Part shown: positions 8,265 through 16,358 of the stretch, one piece after another
How the letters are laid out: the number at the start of each line of letters is the position of its first letter
Numbering within the stretch: the first letter of the stretch is position 1
NCBI RefSeq assembly: GCF_004000885.1
Contig: NZ_BIMC01000006.1
Span: forward strand, 1 to 64,000
Origin: Paenibacillus glucanolyticus NBRC 15330
GTDB lineage: Bacteria; Bacillota; Bacilli; Paenibacillales; Paenibacillaceae
DNA length: 64,000 nucleotides
Direction of reading: 5' to 3'
Notes under the pieces: model-generated
The model's database searches: none
What the model was told of the DNA's origin: nothing
The model's input: only the letters and a program-made list of their open reading frames with translations
Translations under genes and position numbers: made by a program

Positions 8265-9221
8265 ATGATTCGCACATTAGCCATTACGCCAAGCTATGAA
8301 ACGGTCACCGGACTTTCACTCGAAGAGATCCGAATGGAGGACTACGCCTGGATCTGGGCGGATTTCAGCAATCCCACGCCGGAGGAAGCGCGGCTGCTGG
8401 AGCGTTATTTTCACTTTCATCCGCTGGCGGTGGAGGACTGTCTGCACATTCTGCAGCGGCCCAAGCTGGATTATTACGAACAGACGAAGTTTTTTGTCCT
8501 GCATGCACTTCAGCCGGATACGCTGCAGGCGGTGGAGGTGGATCTGTTTCTGGGCCCTGCGTTTGTGGTCTCCTACCACCAGCAGGAGCTATCCGAAATG
8601 GATGATGCCTGGGAACGGGTGACCTCGGTCGCCGGCAAGGGACCGCTCGGTCAGGATGGTCCAAGCTTTACGGCATATACTATTATGGATAAGCTGGTGG
8701 ATCAGTATTTCCCGAGCCTGTTCGCCATAGAGGACGAGCTGGCCGAGCTCGAAAGCCAAGGGGAGAAGGATTCCGTTGAGGACCTGATGAATCAGGTGTT
8801 TGCGCTTCGCTCCAGACTGCTGCGCCTGCGGCGGACGGTCGTGCCGATGCGGGATCTGCTGTACCGGATCGTGAACTCGCAGCATATGGAGCATCACGCG
8901 CACCATGCCTATTTTTCCGATATCTATGATCACCTGCTGAAGCTGGCGGACATGATTGAGGCGGACCGCGAGATGACGGCGGATCTTCGGGACAGTTACA
9001 TATCGGTGAATTCGAACCGGATGAACACGATTATGAAAACACTCACGGTCATCACGACCATATTCATGCCGCTCACCCTGATCGCCGGGATTTACGGGAT
9101 GAATTTTGAGAATATGCCGGAGCTTGGGTGGCATTATGGATATTTCCTTGTGCTTCTGCTGATGTTTGTGCTCGGCGGAGGCATGGTGACGTGGTTTATT
9201 CGGCGAGGCTGGTTTAAATAA
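8265..9221 (+). CDS. corA: CorA-type magnesium/cobalt transporter
   Basis: This is a 318-aa CorA family channel. It has a large cytoplasmic N-terminal domain (about residues 1-250) with HFHPLAVEDCLH, then two C-terminal membrane helices. The diagnostic GMN motif is in YGMNFENMPE (about residues 279-283), followed by the last helix and a basic tail. It forms pentameric Mg2+ channels. The ATG at 8265 is preferred over the upstream in-frame ATG 8190, because 8190 lies before the pit terminator and AAGGGGAG sits 9 bases before 8265. Confidence 0.92.
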   Translation: MIRTLAITPSYETVTGLSLEEIRMEDYAWIWADFSNPTPEEARLLERYFHFHPLAVEDCLHILQRPKLDYYEQTKFFVLHALQPDTLQAVEVDLFLGPAFVVSYHQQELSEMDDAWERVTSVAGKGPLGQDGPSFTAYTIMDKLVDQYFPSLFAIEDELAELESQGEKDSVEDLMNQVFALRSRLLRLRRTVVPMRDLLYRIVNSQHMEHHAHHAYFSDIYDHLLKLADMIEADREMTADLRDSYISVNSNRMNTIMKTLTVITTIFMPLTLIAGIYGMNFENMPELGWHYGYFLVLLLMFVLGGGMVTWFIRRGWFK

Positions 9222-9419
9222 GAAGGTTCGTGGACGTGAAGTGGTTAAGCTCTTCTGAATCAGACGGACTTCCTGCCAGTGTCTCTGCCGTTCCAAGTTT
9301 TAGGTAAATGTTGATCGGATCATCGGGGAGGGTTGTCCTTCATAAAAAAGGCGAATGCTGAATCGCTGTGGTTCTTGTTCTTCCGTAAGGGGTATAAGCT
9401 TGCTGAGGGGGGACTGCAT

Positions 9420-9785
9420 ATGAAGCCTGGGCTCAAACCACATCCCAAGAAGCGTACATCGCGTCACCAAGATGAGCCTGTTCGTAACCGGCTCCTGCGC
9501 CGGATGTTCCGCTCGGCCTGGAAACGAAAGCGTAAGCTGGCCGTTACGAACCGTTACGAGGTTGGCATGGTCATCAGCGAAATTATGACAGGGCTGTTGT
9601 TCATTGCGGGCAGCATTCTGATGTTCTATCCGCAGATGAAGCGGATTGCGACGGTGCTGTATCTGCTGGGCAGCATTACGATGCTGCTGCGTTCTGGTCT
9701 GCGCGGCTCTTATTGGTTCCGCTTGAAGTCACTCGAGAGCGACGAGCAGCAAGAAGCCGGTCCCGAAGGGGACTGGACGCGCTGA
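9420..9785 (+). CDS. YrhK-like small membrane protein
   Basis: This 121-aa protein has a basic N-terminal half (residues 1-45, many Arg/Lys) and two hydrophobic segments (about residues 52-70 and 78-95) around NRYEVGMVISEIMTGLLFIAGS, which resembles the YrhK domain. No function is known. Start ATG 9420 has GAGGGGGGA upstream; the longer reading frame from 9333 lacks a ribosome binding site. Confidence 0.65.
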   Translation: MKPGLKPHPKKRTSRHQDEPVRNRLLRRMFRSAWKRKRKLAVTNRYEVGMVISEIMTGLLFIAGSILMFYPQMKRIATVLYLLGSITMLLRSGLRGSYWFRLKSLESDEQQEAGPEGDWTR

Positions 9786-9814
9786 ATAGGATCATATTTT
9801 AGGAAAAAAGATAG

Positions 9815-9845
9815 GGCTCCAGTCTGGAATTGACAGACCGGAGCC
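9815..9845. terminator. bidirectional terminator-like hairpin
   Basis: A 12-bp stem (9815-9826 with 9834-9845, one mismatch) has an A-run on its left, giving a T-run on the minus strand. It lies between the convergent YrhK-like and YqfQ-like genes. Confidence 0.7.
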
Positions 9846-9999
9846 TACTTCGTCATGTATGAGCTTGCTATTTATCCCGCCTGTTGTTCGCTAAGGCGCA
9901 GCTGCGCTGTTGGTCAGAGCAGATCGTCTCAGCTGTTCAGAGGCTGTGGTCTTGCTGAAATGCGCGGTGCTGGTGCTGATGCCGAGATTTCACTTCAGA

Positions 10000-10617
10000 T
10001 TAACGACGACGTCTGCCTTTGCGTGATCCTGAGCTTTTGCGCGAGCCGGAATGTCGTCTGCCCCCCGAGGACCGGCGTTTCCGCGGTCTGTATTCGTAGT
10101 CGTCGTTCTGGTCCGTGTATGCCGTGGATGATCCGCGGCCGCCCTTCTTCTTCGTGAACGCGCCTGCAAGCAGGGAAACCATGGGCGCAAGCTGCTGGAA
10201 GCCCTGCATGACCTTCTGTACCTTGCCGATGTTGTTAACCAACCCGTCGATGCCCCCCATCCGATCGATGAGGCCCTTGACGTCACTCAGATTGTTGACC
10301 CCGAGGCCGCCAAGGAGTTTGCTTATTCCGCCTCCACTCCCGCTGCCGCCTCCGCCGAGGAGACTTGCCAGACCCCCGCCGCCAGAGTTGCTGGATGGTG
10401 TTAGAGCCGAAGCCGAAGCCTCCATGCCCGGTACAGGCAGCGTATCGTTTGAAAGAGCGTCAGCGTATGGATACAGATTGGATTCGCCGACTTCTGGAAA
10501 ATCGCTGTATGGAGAAATACCGGGGTATGACGTTGGCTCCTGCGGCAGTGAATCATATTCGCTTAGCGAGCGCTTAGAGGAAGGTCGGCGATGATAATAG
10601 TGAGAATGACCAGTCAT
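10000..10617 (-). CDS. YqfQ/VrrA-like low-complexity protein
   Basis: This 205-aa protein has three parts: a polar N-terminus rich in Ser, Tyr and Pro; a Gly-rich linker at about residues 75-105 (GGGGLASLLGGGGSGSGGG); a helical segment NNIGKVQKVMQGFQQLAPMVSLLAG (about 127-152) typical of YqfQ proteins; and a very basic Arg/Ser/Gly tail ending KGRRRR. Function unknown. YqfQ-type proteins are found in spore-forming Bacillota. AAAGGAAAG precedes the ATG. Confidence 0.6.
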   Translation of the reverse strand: MTGHSHYYHRRPSSKRSLSEYDSLPQEPTSYPGISPYSDFPEVGESNLYPYADALSNDTLPVPGMEASASALTPSSNSGGGGLASLLGGGGSGSGGGISKLLGGLGVNNLSDVKGLIDRMGGIDGLVNNIGKVQKVMQGFQQLAPMVSLLAGAFTKKKGGRGSSTAYTDQNDDYEYRPRKRRSSGGRRHSGSRKSSGSRKGRRRR

Positions 10618-10831
10618 GATATCACTTTCCTTTGTGAGTTAAGATACTATACTGTATGATACGGGCGGGCGATGGGTTTAGGCGAATACCCCTATTTTCG
10701 GGATAGGAGCGGAATCGGGCGATGGCCTAGGAAGGTTTTGGCGTGTCCTTCGTTAGGTTAAAATAAGAGAGTACATCAGGGTGAATGACCTCTCGTAATG
10801 GTTGTCCTGCAGTGCGTGAAATCGTTAATGC

Positions 10832-10861
10832 TTGAAAAGACTATATCCGCTCGGGTACAAT
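10832..10861 (+). promoter_or_regulatory. sigma-A promoter of yerC
   Basis: TTGAAA (10832-10837), an 18-bp spacer and TACAAT (10856-10861). The predicted start point is about 40 bp before the yerC start codon. Confidence 0.7.
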
Positions 10862-10907
10862 GGGAGTGCGAGTGTTATACACAGTAACAATAGGGGATGA
10901 TCATCCA

Positions 10908-11198
10908 GTGCAATTAAAGAAGTTAAATGATAAAAGCATCGATCAATTATTCGAAGCTGTATTAACCCTGAGCAGTGTGGAAGAATGCTATGTATTCTTC
11001 GATGATCTCTGCACCGTGAACGAAATCCAGTCCTTGTCACAACGGCTCGAAGTAGCGCGTATGCTTGGCAAGGGTTGCACATACAACCAGATTGAAGCAG
11101 AAACGGGAGCAAGCACCGCAACCATCTCGCGTGTGAAGCGTTGCCTGAATTACGGCAATGACGGTTATAAAATGACGCTGGAGCGTTTAGGGCGTTAA
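10908..11198 (+). CDS. yerC: YerC/TrpR-like DNA-binding protein
   Basis: This is a 96-aa protein of the YerC/YecD TrpR-related family. It contains SVEECYVFFDDLCTVNEIQSLSQRLEVARML and the helix-turn-helix region GCTYNQIEAETGASTATISRVKRCL. Such proteins are helical DNA-binding regulators; the B. subtilis one is linked to control of early cell processes but the targets are not settled. GTG 10908 is chosen as start because TAGGGGA lies 10 bases upstream and the protein then begins MQLKKLNDKS, as in relatives; the longer frame from 10860 begins inside the promoter. Confidence 0.85.
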   Translation: MQLKKLNDKSIDQLFEAVLTLSSVEECYVFFDDLCTVNEIQSLSQRLEVARMLGKGCTYNQIEAETGASTATISRVKRCLNYGNDGYKMTLERLGR

Positions 11199-11202
11199 CA
11201 CC

Positions 11203-11967
11203 ATGACGAAGCCGGGTGTGCTGGTCATTAGTCATGGTTCGCGTGAACAGAACTGGGTGTCGCTGGTGGACGAAGCCGTCCACGAATTGGCGTCCCGCAT
11301 GGATATACCTGTCGTATCTTCCTATCTGGAATTGGTAGAAGGCCGTCTGATTCAGGACGGCATTACGGCCTTGGAGGATCAGGGTGTCACTGACATCGTG
11401 GTCATTCCGTTATTTGTCTCGTCCGGCAGCACACATGTTGACGAAATAGCTTATGCTATAGGAGCGAAGGCTGTTCCGGACATGGAAACCGACCTTGCGC
11501 CGTTCAGGGTACGATCCCGGATTCACTTCGGTGCGCCGATGGATGACGACCCCGAGATTGCCGCAATGGTATGGGATAAAGTAAGAGAGCTGTCCGTGAA
11601 TCCGGCGAAGGAGGTCATTCTTCTTGTCGGACACGGCAGCAGGCATGATCTGTTTCGCCGCCGCTGGGAAAAGGGTATTAACTCATTGGCACGGCGAGTT
11701 AGCGAAGTAAGCGGTACAAGCGCGGATTATGCCTTACTCAGTCCCGGCGATGTGCGGGACAAAGTGACAGCATGGATGGAGCGCGGCTGCGATGTGATCG
11801 TAGCTCCGCTTTTTTTGAGTGAGGGGTATTTTACGGAGAAGGTTATACCCAATCGGCTCGAGGGGCTTGAATGCCGGTATACCGGCAGGACTTTGCTTCC
11901 ACACCCGCTGCTTCCGCAGTGGATGGAGTCGCAGGCCAAACTTCTTCTTCAATCCTTGAAATCATAA
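11203..11967 (+). CDS. CbiX/sirohydrochlorin chelatase-like protein
   Basis: This 254-aa protein has two tandem CbiX-like halves: residues 4-110 with VLVISHGSREQN, and residues 130-250 with ILLVGHGSRHDLFRRRWEKG. These motifs carry the metal-binding His residues. The family inserts Co2+ or Fe2+ into sirohydrochlorin or is related to ferrochelatase. The gene starts 4 bp after yerC and is followed closely by dgkB, so the three are likely co-transcribed. The exact metal cannot be read from the sequence. Confidence 0.75.
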   Translation: MTKPGVLVISHGSREQNWVSLVDEAVHELASRMDIPVVSSYLELVEGRLIQDGITALEDQGVTDIVVIPLFVSSGSTHVDEIAYAIGAKAVPDMETDLAPFRVRSRIHFGAPMDDDPEIAAMVWDKVRELSVNPAKEVILLVGHGSRHDLFRRRWEKGINSLARRVSEVSGTSADYALLSPGDVRDKVTAWMERGCDVIVAPLFLSEGYFTEKVIPNRLEGLECRYTGRTLLPHPLLPQWMESQAKLLLQSLKS

Positions 11968-11985
11968 GTAGGTGGCGTATCGTTA

Positions 11986-12867
11986 ATGAGAAGTGCAAGG
12001 TTAATCTATAATCCAACCTCCGGCCGGGAGGAGATGAAGCGTCGGCTTGCTGATATTTTGGACCGTCTGGACAGTGCTGGCATTGAAACCTCCAGTCATG
12101 CTACCAAGGGGGAGGGAGATGCTACCCGTGAAGCTGCAGATGCTGTAGAGCGGGGGTACGATCTTGTGATTGCCGCCGGAGGCGACGGAACGATCAATGA
12201 AGTCATCAACGGGATGGCTGGCAGGGATAACCTTCCGCCGCTCGGCATATTCCCTATGGGGACCACGAATGATTTTGCACGGGCACTCGGCATCTCGAAG
12301 AACTGGGAGGAGTACTGCGATCTGGTGATTCGAGGCGAGACGCGTCCGATTGACGTGGGCAAAGCCAATGATCGCTACTTCATTAATATAGCGGGCGGTG
12401 GTACGCTGACCGAGCTCACCTACGAGGTGCCGAGCAAGCTGAAGACGATGATCGGGCAGCTGGCGTATTATTTGAAGGGGATCGAGAAAATGGTCAGCCT
12501 TACGCCGCAGGAGCTCATCATCAACGCCAGCGGTCATGAGGCGATCCATGACGAGTTCATGGTGTTCCTCATTGCCAACAGCAACTCGGTCGGCGGCTTC
12601 GACAAAATCGCGCCGGGCGCGAGCATTGACGACGGCCTGTTCGACGTCATTGCGCTGCGCAAGTGCAATCTGGCGGAGTTCGTGCGCGTCGCAACCCTCG
12701 CCCTGCGCGGCGAGCATATCAACGACAAGAAGGTCGTGCATTTCCGCACCGACTATATGGAGGTTGTCTCTCCCGGTCCGGTTCAGCTGAACCTGGACGG
12801 CGAGTTCGGCGGCGTCCTGCCGGGCACGTTCCGCGTCCTGCCGCAGCATTTAAGGATTTTTGGGTGA
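11986..12867 (+). CDS. dgkB: diacylglycerol kinase
   Basis: This is a 293-aa lipid kinase of the DgkB/YegS type. The nucleotide-binding motif GGDGTINEVINGM is at about residues 65-77 and PMGTTNDFAR at about 92-101. The end is NLDGEFGGVLPGTFRVLPQHLRIFG. It phosphorylates diacylglycerol to phosphatidic acid for lipid recycling, notably after lipoteichoic acid synthesis. The neighbour rlmCD follows, as yerQ(dgkB)-yefA do in B. subtilis. Confidence 0.92.
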   Translation: MRSARLIYNPTSGREEMKRRLADILDRLDSAGIETSSHATKGEGDATREAADAVERGYDLVIAAGGDGTINEVINGMAGRDNLPPLGIFPMGTTNDFARALGISKNWEEYCDLVIRGETRPIDVGKANDRYFINIAGGGTLTELTYEVPSKLKTMIGQLAYYLKGIEKMVSLTPQELIINASGHEAIHDEFMVFLIANSNSVGGFDKIAPGASIDDGLFDVIALRKCNLAEFVRVATLALRGEHINDKKVVHFRTDYMEVVSPGPVQLNLDGEFGGVLPGTFRVLPQHLRIFG

Positions 12868-13195
12868 GATGGCGGTTGTGGGAGATGGCGTTAGTGTGCG
12901 TAGGAAGCGATAACTGACTGTTGGGCGATAGCATTGGGTGCATAAGACACGGTGGCCTGGCCGATAGTTGGGAGTCAGCGCCGAAGTGCTAACTAAGCAA
13001 TACCCAAGGCTAGAGATAGCGCCGAGTGCGTATATGACTAATGATTGTTTTGTCTGAGTCAGTGTACTAGCCAGGATATCAGGGATAGGCAGGCGATTGA
13101 GGCGATGGGCCATTGGAAGAGATGGAACAGGCTGCGAATCGCCGTTAAGACTCCAGGCTGTTGTAAGTAAATGATTGGATTTGCAGGTTCTTGGA

Positions 13196-13224
13196 TTGAA
13201 TAACATAGGAAGCTCCCGTATAAT
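13196..13224 (+). promoter_or_regulatory. sigma-A promoter of rlmCD
   Basis: TTGAAT (13196-13201), a 17-bp spacer and TATAAT (13219-13224). It precedes a terminator-like hairpin at 13247-13270. The rest of the 12868-13386 gap shows no gene. Confidence 0.8.
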
Positions 13225-13246
13225 GATGGACGTGAGCTTGTGCGAT

Positions 13247-13270
13247 AAGCTCCCTTGGGGGAGCTTTTTG
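13247..13270 (+). terminator. terminator-like hairpin in rlmCD leader
   Basis: The stem is aagctccc (13247-13254) with gggagctt (13259-13266) followed by TTTTTG. It lies about 15 bp after the predicted start point of the rlmCD promoter. It either serves read-through from upstream or attenuates rlmCD. Confidence 0.65.
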
Positions 13271-13386
13271 TTGTTTAAGTGAAGGAACAGTAACGGAGAG
13301 CATCCGCTTTTATTATGGATGATGATCCGATGGGGAATATAGAGTAGCAAGAGACAAGTTGAACGGAAAGAAGTGAACAGCACAAC

Positions 13387-14895
13387 ATGAAGAAGAACCG
13401 CAAGGGAAGCGACATGCGCCGCAGCGGCAAGCCGGCGGCGTCTTCGGCCGCCCTCCTGGACCTGCCGGTGGCCAAGAACGACGAGGTCGTGATCGATATT
13501 ATAGGAATGAATCATGACGGGGAAGGAGTCGGCCGTGCGGATGGCTACACCCTGTTCGTTCAGGGCGCCCTGCCGGGCGAGAAGGCCCGGGTGAAGGTGC
13601 TTAAGACCAAGAAGCAGTATGGCTACGCCAAGCTGCTGGAGCTGGTCGAGCAGAGCCCAAACCGCATCGCTGCCCCGTGCCCGATCTACGACCAATGCGG
13701 CGGCTGCCAGCTGCAGCATATGAGTTACGCCGGACAGCTGGAGTGGAAGCGCCAGTTGGTGGTGGACAACCTGGAGCGGATCGGGAAGCTGCGGGTGGTG
13801 CGTGAGGCGGCAGGTGCTGGAGAGACGCGTGTGGAAGATGGACAAGATACTGGCAATTCAGATCGAGAGGGAATCCTCGTGCGTCCGACACTCGGCATGA
13901 GCGAGCCTTGGCGCTACCGCAACAAGTCCCAGGTACCTATCGGTGTAACGGAAGGTGGCTTGGTCGGCGGCTTTTACGCCCGCGGCAGCCACCGGATCGT
14001 CGACATGGAAACGTGCCTAATCCAACATGAACAGAACGACGAGGTCGTCAGCCGCGTCAAAGCCATTGGGCGGAAGCTAGGCATCACCGCCTACAATGAA
14101 GAGACAGGTCAGGGCTTGCTTCGCCATGTCGTGGTGAAGATCGGTTTTGCTACCCGGGAGATGATGATTGTACTCGTGACCAATGGCGAGCGGATTCCAT
14201 GTGTTAACGAGTGGATCTCTGCTATTCGTGAGGAGCTCCCGGCTGTTGTGAGTGTTTGCCAAAATGTTAACACACGCAAAACGAACGTTATTTTCGGGGA
14301 TGTGACCCGCGTCCTGTGGGGTCGTGAGGTCATCCATGACTATATAGGCGATGTGAAGTTCGCCATTTCCGCGCGTTCCTTCTATCAGGTGAACCCTGCC
14401 CAGACAGAAGTACTGTACGGTAAAACGGTGGAGTATGCAGGATTAACCGGAGCGGAGACCGTGATTGACGCCTATTGTGGCATTGGGACGATATCCCTGT
14501 TTTTGGCCCAACATGCCAAGAAGGTGTATGGGGTCGAAATCGTGAAGGAAGCGATCGAGGATGCGCGTGCGAATGCGGAACTGAACGGTATGAAGCATGT
14601 AGAGTTTGAAGTCGGCGCGTCCGAAGACGTGATTCCGCGCTGGAAAGAGCAGGGCATCGAGGCCGATGTCATCGTGGTTGATCCTCCGCGTAAAGGGTGC
14701 GACCCTCGCTTGCTGGAGACGATTCTTGAGATGAAGCCGGAGCGCGTGGTGTACGTGAGCTGTAATCCGTCTACGTTGGCAAGGGATCTGCGGGTGCTGA
14801 AGGATGGCGGATATCGCACGGTAGAGGTTACGCCGGTGGATATGTTTCCGCATACAGTGCATGTGGAGAGTGTGGCGGTGTTGATGAGGGATTGA
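13387..14895 (+). CDS. rlmCD: 23S rRNA (uracil-C5)-methyltransferase RlmCD
   Basis: This is a 502-aa RumA/TrmA-type enzyme. It has an N-terminal TRAM domain (about residues 30-90), a 4Fe-4S cluster motif CPIYDQCGGCQLQH (about 97-111) and a SAM-binding motif DAYCGIGTISLFLA (about 361-374). The catalytic region has VDPPRKGCDP and YVSCNPSTLARDL with the nucleophilic Cys (about 460). In Bacillus the single enzyme methylates U747 and U1939 of 23S rRNA. An Asp/Gly/Glu-rich insert (about residues 138-163) separates the cluster domain from the catalytic part. The basic N-terminal 20 residues are an extension. It marks the left edge of the island that follows. Confidence 0.92.
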   Translation: MKKNRKGSDMRRSGKPAASSAALLDLPVAKNDEVVIDIIGMNHDGEGVGRADGYTLFVQGALPGEKARVKVLKTKKQYGYAKLLELVEQSPNRIAAPCPIYDQCGGCQLQHMSYAGQLEWKRQLVVDNLERIGKLRVVREAAGAGETRVEDGQDTGNSDREGILVRPTLGMSEPWRYRNKSQVPIGVTEGGLVGGFYARGSHRIVDMETCLIQHEQNDEVVSRVKAIGRKLGITAYNEETGQGLLRHVVVKIGFATREMMIVLVTNGERIPCVNEWISAIREELPAVVSVCQNVNTRKTNVIFGDVTRVLWGREVIHDYIGDVKFAISARSFYQVNPAQTEVLYGKTVEYAGLTGAETVIDAYCGIGTISLFLAQHAKKVYGVEIVKEAIEDARANAELNGMKHVEFEVGASEDVIPRWKEQGIEADVIVVDPPRKGCDPRLLETILEMKPERVVYVSCNPSTLARDLRVLKDGGYRTVEVTPVDMFPHTVHVESVAVLMRD

Positions 14896-14962
14896 CGCAG
14901 GATTTTATCACCTCACATGAGTGGTATGCGATGCTCGAACAAGTTAGCAATTCATCACGATG

Positions 14963-15006
14963 GCCTATAAAGGTTGACGTGAACTCGTCTTGGCTCCTTT
15001 ACAGGC
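14963..15006. other. imperfect long hairpin at island edge
   Basis: gcctataaagg (14963-14973) pairs with cctttacaggc (14996-15006, one mismatch). An inner pair gacg/cgtc (14976-14979 with 14986-14989) lies inside. It sits just downstream of rlmCD, where base composition turns AT-rich. It may be a structured RNA, a terminator without a T-run or a scar of integration; I cannot tell which. The rest of 14896-15158 holds no supported gene. Confidence 0.4.
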
Positions 15007-15158
15007 GTGGCTATTCCCAAGGGGCGTGATGAAATGAAAAATAAGGGTAGAATTAGTATTCGATAGTATTACCGTCAATATGCATAATGTTCTAATTGAT
15101 AGTCAGTTAGGAAGAAACGAAACAATTGGTAATAATTCTGATTGCCAACTTTGAAATT

Positions 15159-15566
15159 CTAAAGTGCGACAAGAGATTTATAAGGAACAATCAAATCATT
15201 TTTCCATAATGCCAAAACAACATCCATTTGAAAATTATGAGACTTAGGATTTCCATTCATAAGAGTTCGCCACAATTGAAGCGGTTTAAATGAAGCATAT
15301 GCTTCATTCTCTGAAAGTAGTTTAACAGCTTCTACTGTATGGTCTTTGTTAGTGGAAGCTTTAAGAGGCTGTTTGATATGTGTCTGATACACATCTTTTA
15401 TCAAACCTGCCTCGCATAATCCTAGAAAAGCACTTCTGGGACATGCCTTGGTCTTAATTGTAAAAAATTCTCTAGTCGCTATTTCCCATGCTTCTTCTGT
15501 ATAGGAAACTTCACCAGAATGAATGAGTTCTACTGAACGAATAGCAGATTTACCATAATTGTTCAA
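15159..15566 (-). CDS. hypothetical protein, possibly DUF6979
   Basis: This 135-aa soluble protein has no signal peptide. Features are KSAIRSVELIHSGE near the N-terminus, the pair ACPRSAFLGLCEAGLI (about residues 40-56) and NPKSHNFQMDVVLALWKNDLI near the C-terminus. This pattern (AW..A, CP...FLGLCE.GL, H...QMDV..ALW..GLI) resembles a small family found near restriction and accessory genes, which I recall as DUF6979, but I am not sure. It is the first gene of the AT-rich region and is divergent from the transporter gene. GGAGGT lies just before the ATG. Confidence 0.6.
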   Translation of the reverse strand: MNNYGKSAIRSVELIHSGEVSYTEEAWEIATREFFTIKTKACPRSAFLGLCEAGLIKDVYQTHIKQPLKASTNKDHTVEAVKLLSENEAYASFKPLQLWRTLMNGNPKSHNFQMDVVLALWKNDLIVPYKSLVAL

Positions 15567-15728
15567 TTAAATAACCTCCATTTTTTCAACCAAGTTATAA
15601 GAAAAAAGTGTTCATATAATTATTCAACTTAAAGCAGAAAATTCCTCTCTCAATATTTTTTTTAGCAGAATGAGTCGAAATTTGTAGTTTTATTTTGTTT
15701 GGTGAGGGTAGCTCGGAACAAAAAGTGG

Positions 15729-15737
15729 TGTTATAAT
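15729..15737 (+). promoter_or_regulatory. extended -10 promoter of the transporter gene
   Basis: TGTTATAAT is a perfect extended -10 element (TGnTATAAT). No good -35 box is visible 17 bp upstream, which is usual for this class. The predicted start is near 15744, 27 bp before the ATT start codon proposed below. Confidence 0.6.
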
Positions 15738-15770
15738 TAGAGGGTGACCGGACTGAAGAGGTGATGTAAT

Positions 15771-16310
15771 ATTAAATACTTTACGATATTAGCTTATTTG
15801 CTTGCTATTGTTTTATCAAATGTCGTAACAGCAGGAGTACCCCCATTTTTTGTTGGACCTTTTATTATTCCGGCAGGGACATTTATAATAGGGGCAACAT
15901 TTATATTCCGCGATTTTGTACAAAATTTTGTTGGTAGGCGGAAGACCTATTTCCTCATTTTAATAGCAATGGTTTTATCAGCATTAACATCATATTTACT
16001 TGGTGATACACTTTGGATTGTATTTGCTTCAATCATTACATTTGCGGTATCTGAGACCACAGATACCGAAATCTATTCGCGCCTTAAACTACCTTTTCAT
16101 ATGAGGGTAGCATACAGTGGTATTGTTGGTGGAATACTAGATAGTATTATTTTTGTTATTGTGGGACTATCCCCACTGGGAGCTAATATTCTTCCCTGGA
16201 ATGCTGTATTTCTGGCGATTGTTGGTCAAATCATTTTTAAGACATTGGTTCAAATACTTGCTGCAATTATTGTTAAAAATTTTTTTTTGAAACACACAAA
16301 AGCTGTTTAG
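15771..16310 (+). CDS. VUT-family queuosine precursor transporter
   Basis: This is an integral membrane protein of about 179 aa with five to six hydrophobic helices. FIIPAGTFIIGATFIFRDFVQNFVGRRKTYFLI is split here as PAGTFIIGATFIFRD and FVGRRKTYF; it is the signature of the VUT/YhhQ family, whose members import preQ0/preQ1. Reading from the first ordinary start (TTG 15798) cuts the first helix. The frame stays open upstream to ATT 15771, which has AGAGGTGAT 6-8 bases before it and gives the usual N-terminus IKYFTILAYLLAIVLSNVV. The gene lies directly before dpdA, so it probably supplies the 7-deazaguanine base for DNA modification. Confidence 0.75.
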   Translation: MKYFTILAYLLAIVLSNVVTAGVPPFFVGPFIIPAGTFIIGATFIFRDFVQNFVGRRKTYFLILIAMVLSALTSYLLGDTLWIVFASIITFAVSETTDTEIYSRLKLPFHMRVAYSGIVGGILDSIIFVIVGLSPLGANILPWNAVFLAIVGQIIFKTLVQILAAIIVKNFFLKHTKAV

Positions 16311-16311
16311 A

Positions 16312-16337
16312 AATAGGGCGTTCTCGCCCTATTTTAT
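16312..16337 (+). terminator. hairpin between transporter and dpdA
   Basis: aatagggcg (16312-16320) pairs with cgccctatt (16325-16333), followed by ttatatt. It is a weak intrinsic terminator that may set the ratio of transporter to DpdA. Confidence 0.6.
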
Positions 16338-16358
16338 ATTGTGTTGATAAGGGATGTG

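Noticed and set aside
12001-12849. 282-codon minus-strand frame opposite dgkB
   Set aside because: It is a shadow of dgkB, which has clear kinase motifs and a matching neighbour order.
15030-15155. Short frame ending ETIGNNSDCQL near 15152
   Set aside because: It has a plausible small-protein texture but no start codon with a ribosome binding site; upstream it runs into a stop after a few codons.
15600-15770. preQ1 riboswitch before the transporter or before dpdE
   Set aside because: I found no preQ1-I core (short GC stem with the A-rich tail pairing to the loop) and the leader from the extended -10 promoter is only about 27 nt. A covariance-model search would settle it.
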